NCBI GenBank assembly: GCA_963703175.1
Contig: OY969794.1
Location: 2,356,001 to 2,420,000 of the forward strand
Direction of reading: 5' to 3'
Source of the DNA: VRUE01 sp963703175
Lineage (GTDB): Bacteria > Actinomycetota > Thermoleophilia > Solirubrobacterales > 70-9
DNA length: 64,000 nucleotides
Shown here: positions 60,569 to 64,000 of the stretch, one piece after another
How positions within the stretch are numbered: the stretch's first letter is position 1
Layout of the letters: the number at the start of each line of letters is the position of its first letter
Made by a program: the position numbers and the translations under genes
The notes under the pieces: model-generated
The model's database searches: none
What the model was told of the DNA's origin: nothing
Seen by the model: the letters and a program-made list of their open reading frames with translations, nothing else

Positions 60569-61834
60569 ATGGCAGTCACGACCACCACCACCGCCGAGGC
60601 CTGCGCCAGCGCCCGCCGCGCGGCGCGTGACTTGGGCAGCGCTCCGACCGATGCCAAGGACGCAGCGCTGGAGGCGATCGCGCGACTGCTGGGCGACCGG
60701 GTCGGGAACGTGCTCGAGGCGAATGCGGCCGATCTGGTCGACGAGCGGGCCGCGGGGCTCACCGCGGCCCTGCGCGATCGGTTGGCGCTGAGTGAGGATC
60801 GGATCCTGGCGATGGCCGACGGGGTCCGTGCGGTGGCTGCCCTGGACGATCCGGTCGGCGAGGAGCTTGAACGCAAGACATTGGACAGCGGGCTCGACCT
60901 GAGGAAGGTCCGCGTGCCACTCGGCGTCGTCGCGGTCGTCTACGAGGCGCGGCCGAACGTGACGATCGATTGCGCGGCGCTGACGATCAAGAGCGGCAAC
61001 GCGATCGTCCTGCGCGGCTCCCACTACGCCGAACGGACCAACGGGGCGCTGGCGGCGCTCGTCCGCGAGGCGCTCGCCGAGGCGGGATTGCCCGAGGACG
61101 CGGTTCTGCTATTGGCGGGCGGTGGTCACGAGAACCTGGCCGAGCTCGCAACCCAGGACGACACCGTCGACCTGCTGATCCCGCGCGGCGGCGAAGGCTT
61201 GAAGAAGGCGTTGAAGGACGTCGCCACGGTGCCGGTTATCTTCGCTGCCGCCGGCAACTGCCACGTCTACGTCCACGCCGACGCCGACCTCGAGATGGCC
61301 CAGCGGATCGCCGTCAACGCGAAGACGCAGCGGCCGGGCGTCTGCAACGCGGCCGAGACGCTGCTGGTCGACGCCGCGGTCACCGAGGAGTTCCTGCCCG
61401 GCGCTCTCGCCGAGCTGCGCGACGCCGGCGTGGAGCTTGTGGGTGACGAGCGCGCCCGGGCAAGCACCGGTGGCATCGAGATCGGCGAGGCCGAGGAGAG
61501 CGATTGGAACAGCGAGTACCTCGACCTGAAGCTCGCCGTCGCCGTCGTCGACTCGCTCGCGGACGCGATCGACCACGTCAACCGCTATGGAACCCGTCAC
61601 TCAGAGGCGATCGTCACCCGCTCCGAGGACGTCGCCGCCGAGTTCACCGCCGGCGTCGATGCGGCCGTCGTCTACACCAATGCCTCGACCCGTTTTACCG
61701 ACGGCTTTGAGTTCGGCCTGGGAGCGGAGATCGGCAACTCGACCCAGAAGCTGCACGCACGCGGCCCGATCGGCCTGCGTGAGCTGACCACCTATAAGTA
61801 CGTCGTCCGCGGCGACGGCCAAGTGCGTGAGTAG
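60569..61834 (+). CDS. proA: Glutamate-5-semialdehyde dehydrogenase (gamma-glutamyl phosphate reductase)
   Basis: 421 residues from ATG 60569 (MAVTTTTTAEACASARRAAR). An alternative ATG at 60536 overlaps the preceding stop as ATGA and would add 11 residues; the coupling makes it a real possibility. ALDH-fold motifs: VYEARPNVTIDCAALTIKSG, LRGSHYAERTN, LIPRGGEGLKK, the catalytic Cys in TQRPGVCNAAETLL, and FGLGAEIGNSTQKLHARGP. It reduces glutamyl phosphate with NADPH in proline synthesis. It overlaps nadD by 8 bp. Confidence 0.97.
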   Translation: MAVTTTTTAEACASARRAARDLGSAPTDAKDAALEAIARLLGDRVGNVLEANAADLVDERAAGLTAALRDRLALSEDRILAMADGVRAVAALDDPVGEELERKTLDSGLDLRKVRVPLGVVAVVYEARPNVTIDCAALTIKSGNAIVLRGSHYAERTNGALAALVREALAEAGLPEDAVLLLAGGGHENLAELATQDDTVDLLIPRGGEGLKKALKDVATVPVIFAAAGNCHVYVHADADLEMAQRIAVNAKTQRPGVCNAAETLLVDAAVTEEFLPGALAELRDAGVELVGDERARASTGGIEIGEAEESDWNSEYLDLKLAVAVVDSLADAIDHVNRYGTRHSEAIVTRSEDVAAEFTAGVDAAVVYTNASTRFTDGFEFGLGAEIGNSTQKLHARGPIGLRELTTYKYVVRGDGQVRE

Positions 61835-62459
61835 CGTTCCCGGCGCGGAGCGCCCCGGGGCCGCGATCGGCGTCCTCGGCTCGGCCTTCAACCCGCCCCA
61901 CTTGGGCCATCTGGCACTCGCCCAGGAGGCGCTCTGGCAACTTGACCTCGACGAGGTCGTTTTGGTGCCGACGGGAGAGGCGCCGCACAAGCGCATCCAC
62001 GACGACCCCGGGCGGGAGCTGCGCTTGGCGATGACGCGACTCGCCGCCGCCGACGATTCGCGTTTCACCGTCTCCACCCTCGAGGTCGAACGCGAAGGGC
62101 CGTCCTATACGTATGAGACCTTGGAGCTACTTGCGCGCGAAAAAGGAGAACCGGATTTGGTGTTCGTGATGGGGGCGGACGCCGCCGTCGGGTTCGAGAG
62201 CTGGCGCGAGCCGCTGCGGGTGGTCGAGTTAGCGCGGCTGGCGGTTGCACGACGGTCGGGTATTTCGGACGCCGATGTCGCCTCGGTGATGCGCAGCGTC
62301 GGTGCCGATGCCGAGGGGCGGGCGACGATGCTCGAGATGCCGCAGTTCGGCGTCTCTTCCTCGGCAGTGCGGGAGCGCGCCGCCGCCCGCAGACCGCTGC
62401 GCTACCTCGTGCCGGAGGCAGTTGCGCGCTTCATCGAGGAGAAGGGGATCTACGCGTGA
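61827..62459 (+). CDS. nadD: Nicotinate-nucleotide adenylyltransferase
   Basis: A 210-residue protein from GTG. GSAFNPPHLGHLALAQEAL (HxGH nucleotide-binding motif), VPTGEAPHKRI, FVMGADAAVGFESWREP, and the C-terminal SSSAVRERAAARRPLRYLVP (ISSTxIR-like motif) define NadD. It makes nicotinate adenine dinucleotide in NAD synthesis. It overlaps proA by 8 bp and rsfS by 4 bp, so translation is coupled. Confidence 0.97.
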   Translation: MSSVPGAERPGAAIGVLGSAFNPPHLGHLALAQEALWQLDLDEVVLVPTGEAPHKRIHDDPGRELRLAMTRLAAADDSRFTVSTLEVEREGPSYTYETLELLAREKGEPDLVFVMGADAAVGFESWREPLRVVELARLAVARRSGISDADVASVMRSVGADAEGRATMLEMPQFGVSSSAVRERAAARRPLRYLVPEAVARFIEEKGIYA

Positions 62460-62857
62460 GCGGGCTCGAGTCCGAGGCGCTGGCACTACGGATAGCTGAG
62501 CTGGCCGACTCGAAAGGGGCGACCGAGATCGTCTTACTCGACATGCGCGGCCTCGCTTCCTACACCGACTTTCTGGCGGTTTGCACGGCGCGCAACGAGC
62601 GCCAGGCCCGGGCGATTGTCGACGAGGTGAAGCTGCGCCTCAAGCAAGAGCACGGGCTGCTGCCCGGCGGGGTCGACGGGGAGGGGGCGGCTGGCTGGAT
62701 TGTGCTCGATTACCTTGATGCGGTCTTGCACGTCTTTACGGCTGAGGAACGAGAGCGCTACCAGCTTGAGGACCTCTGGCGGGAGGCGCCACGGCTTGAG
62801 TTGCAACTGGCGCAGGATGGCGTCCGAGGGCACCTCTACGGTGCCGCGCATGGGTAG
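62456..62857 (+). CDS. rsfS: Ribosomal silencing factor RsfS
   Basis: A 133-residue Iojap/YbeB protein: IAELADSKGATEIVLLDMRG, SYTDFLAVCTARNERQARAI, GWIVLDYLDAVLHVFTAEER and YQLEDLWREAPR. It binds L14 and blocks subunit joining when nutrients are scarce. The GTG start overlaps the nadD stop; its end overlaps the next ATG by 8 bp. Confidence 0.97.
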   Translation: MSGLESEALALRIAELADSKGATEIVLLDMRGLASYTDFLAVCTARNERQARAIVDEVKLRLKQEHGLLPGGVDGEGAAGWIVLDYLDAVLHVFTAEERERYQLEDLWREAPRLELQLAQDGVRGHLYGAAHG

Positions 62858-63551
62858 CTTCAAGAGGGCGCTTTTCGGCTATCGCCGTGAGGAAGTCGAT
62901 GCTGCGATGTCGGCGCGCGACGCGGCGATAGAGGCCGTGGAGCACCATGCGTCGGCCGCGGATGCTGAACTGGCTTCGCTTTCGGGGATGGTGATTGAGC
63001 GCGAGCGCGAGATCCGCGGCCTGAGCGAGCGCCTTAGCGAGGCAAACGAGCGTCACGAGCGCAGCATCGTCTCCTTGCACGCGGTCTCGGAGCGGCTGGA
63101 GGAGATCCAAGAGCAGGCGCGCGGACAGGCGACCCGGATCCGAATGAAGGCGCTGCGCGAGGCGGTCGAGGTGAGTCGTCGTACGCAGGACTTGGCCGCG
63201 GTCCACGATGGCGCGATGAACGGCGCCGCGGAGCCCAGCTCGAATGGCGCTGAGGCGGCGCTGGGGCAGCTTTTCGAGGGTTTGATCAAACTCGAGATCG
63301 GTCCCCTGGGTGATTTCTCGCAGCTGGTCGGTTTCGAGGATGCGGTCGGTCGGCTGGGCGCCTCTGAGATCTCGGTCGAACGTTTCTCCGAGGGTCGCGC
63401 GACGCTCTCGATGCGCCTCGACGAGCCAGTCGAGCTACTGCGCGAGCTTGAAGAGAGCGCCCCTTTTGACTTCAACATCCGTCGCACCGCCGACGAGCGC
63501 CTGATTCTCGATGTAGACGAGGATCAAGACCCCGAGCAGCGCGCCGCCTAA
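62850..63551 (+). CDS. DivIVA-like coiled-coil protein
   Basis: 233 residues from ATG 62850 (MGSFKRALFGYRREEVDAAM), overlapping rsfS by 8 bp; the longer frame from 62700 is antisense-like and rejected. The F-G-Y-x-x-x-E-V-D pattern is the N-terminal DivIVA signature. A coiled coil spans about 35-105 (VIEREREIRGLSERLSEANE). A compact C-terminal region (about 135-225) does not match typical DivIVA and may be a separate alpha/beta domain (DFSQLVGFEDAVGRLG, DFNIRRTADERLILDVDED). It is probably a peripheral membrane or division-linked protein. Confidence 0.8.
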   Translation: MGSFKRALFGYRREEVDAAMSARDAAIEAVEHHASAADAELASLSGMVIEREREIRGLSERLSEANERHERSIVSLHAVSERLEEIQEQARGQATRIRMKALREAVEVSRRTQDLAAVHDGAMNGAAEPSSNGAEAALGQLFEGLIKLEIGPLGDFSQLVGFEDAVGRLGASEISVERFSEGRATLSMRLDEPVELLRELEESAPFDFNIRRTADERLILDVDEDQDPEQRAA

Positions 63552-63594
63552 GTCAACCGACGACAGCGCCGGAGCGTTTAAACTCAGGACTCGC

Positions 63595-63667
63595 GGGGCT
63601 GTAGCTCAGCTGGAAGAGCGACGCGCTGGCAGCGCGTAGGTCACGGGTTCGAGTCCCGTCAGCTCCA
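63595..63667 (+). tRNA. tRNA-Ala(GGC)
   Basis: A 73-nt cloverleaf. Acceptor stem GGGGCTG pairs with CAGCTCC (one G-T), D-arm GCTC/GAGC, anticodon stem ACGCG/CGCGT around loop CTGGCAG (anticodon GGC), T-arm ACGGG/CCCGT with TTCGAGT. CCA is not encoded: A and then TTT follow the acceptor. A TAAACT at 63579-63584, about 11 nt upstream, may be the -10 element. Confidence 0.97.
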
Positions 63668-63777
63668 TTTCAATCTGGGTCGGGCTCTGGAGGCTGCTGG
63701 GTGGTCGCTCTTCAGGATGATCTTCGTCATGCTGCGCGGCTAGCAACCGCCCGGCCAGACGACTGGCGATACGCGAT

Positions 63778-64000
63778 TTAGTTGAGCGCGAGTGCGCGCG
63801 CCAGGAATGCACGAAGCCGGCGTTCGTAGAGGCGAGGGCCGACGTTCCAGGCCTCGACGTGGCCGGCGTGTGGAGCGCGGTAGTAGGTCACCCAGCGTGG
63901 AAGCTCGGCGGCGAAGTCGTCGCTGGTTGAAATTGGCACGACCTTGTCGTCCTCACCATGGAACAACAGGATCGGTAGGTGAAAGTCTTCTGGGTGTTGG
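63778..64000 (-). CDS. Alpha/beta hydrolase, C-terminal part, cut by right edge
   Basis: The minus-strand frame is open from the edge (QHPEDFHLPILLFHGEDDKV) to TAA at 63778. FHGEDDKVVP is the strand-loop bearing the catalytic Asp, and APHAGHVEAWNVGP carries the catalytic His, as in dienelactone hydrolase/lysophospholipase-type hydrolases. The nucleophile lies outside the window. It converges on tRNA-Ala with about 110 bp between them. Confidence 0.88.
   Translation of the reverse strand, partial: QHPEDFHLPILLFHGEDDKVVPISTSDDFAAELPRWVTYYRAPHAGHVEAWNVGPRLYERRLRAFLARALALN

Overview
The window is high-GC DNA, densely coded, with many ATGA or TGATG stop/start overlaps and frequent GTG or TTG starts. 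Gene order (tig, clpP, clpX, valS, folC, ndk, mreBCD, PBP2, rodA, RNase E/G, rplU, rpmA, obgE, proB, proA, nadD, rsfS), a caa3-type oxidase assembly protein and several very small HTH proteins suggest a deep-branching actinobacterium such as a member of Thermoleophilia/Solirubrobacterales. That placement is inference; no rRNA gene is present to confirm it.

Positions 1-24.2 kb hold the end of a modular type I polyketide synthase cluster. A first PKS protein, cut by the left edge, carries KR-ACP followed by KS-AT-DH-KR-ACP. It overlaps by 4 bp a 5093-residue PKS with three more modules and a terminal thioesterase. AT motifs predict malonyl, malonyl, methylmalonyl and methylmalonyl extenders for the four complete modules. 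The first DH of the large protein has lost its catalytic His and part of its fold. The last module has a truncated DH and a collapsed KR, so the chain should leave as an alpha-methyl-beta-keto thioester. A methyltransferase and an alpha/beta hydrolase follow in the same direction. Two very small HTH proteins on the opposite strand form the likely cluster border. Two AT regions are about 99% identical at DNA level.

Positions 24.3-34.3 kb are mixed housekeeping: a GH15 glucoamylase/trehalase-like enzyme, CtaG-like oxidase assembly protein, trigger factor, a membrane PAS-GGDEF protein, ClpP, an exported M23 peptidase, HU, a GNAT acetyltransferase and ClpX. Positions 34.4-48.3 kb hold valS, folC, ndk and maf, then the rod-shape/elongasome operon mreB-mreC-mreD-mrdA-rodA, an RNase E/G, and ribosomal proteins L21 and L27. 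Positions 49.2-63.6 kb hold obgE, an amidohydrolase, a LuxR-type LAL regulator, a PEP mutase/isocitrate lyase-like enzyme, proB, a giant cyclase-ATPase-TPR-SCP2 fusion, proA, nadD, rsfS, a DivIVA-like coiled-coil protein and tRNA-Ala(GGC). A hydrolase runs off the right edge. No gene-free stretch exceeds 300 bp.

The most unusual signal is a set of long palindromic elements in the 30-40 kb region. Two intergenic copies (30954-31058 and 39505-39625) share an internal core, while their outer stems differ in sequence yet still pair. A third long hairpin lies between clpX and valS. Two more palindromes lie in frame inside the folC and maf coding regions. These look like a family, or more than one family, of structured dispersed repeats that I do not recognise, some of which appear to have been accommodated inside proteins.
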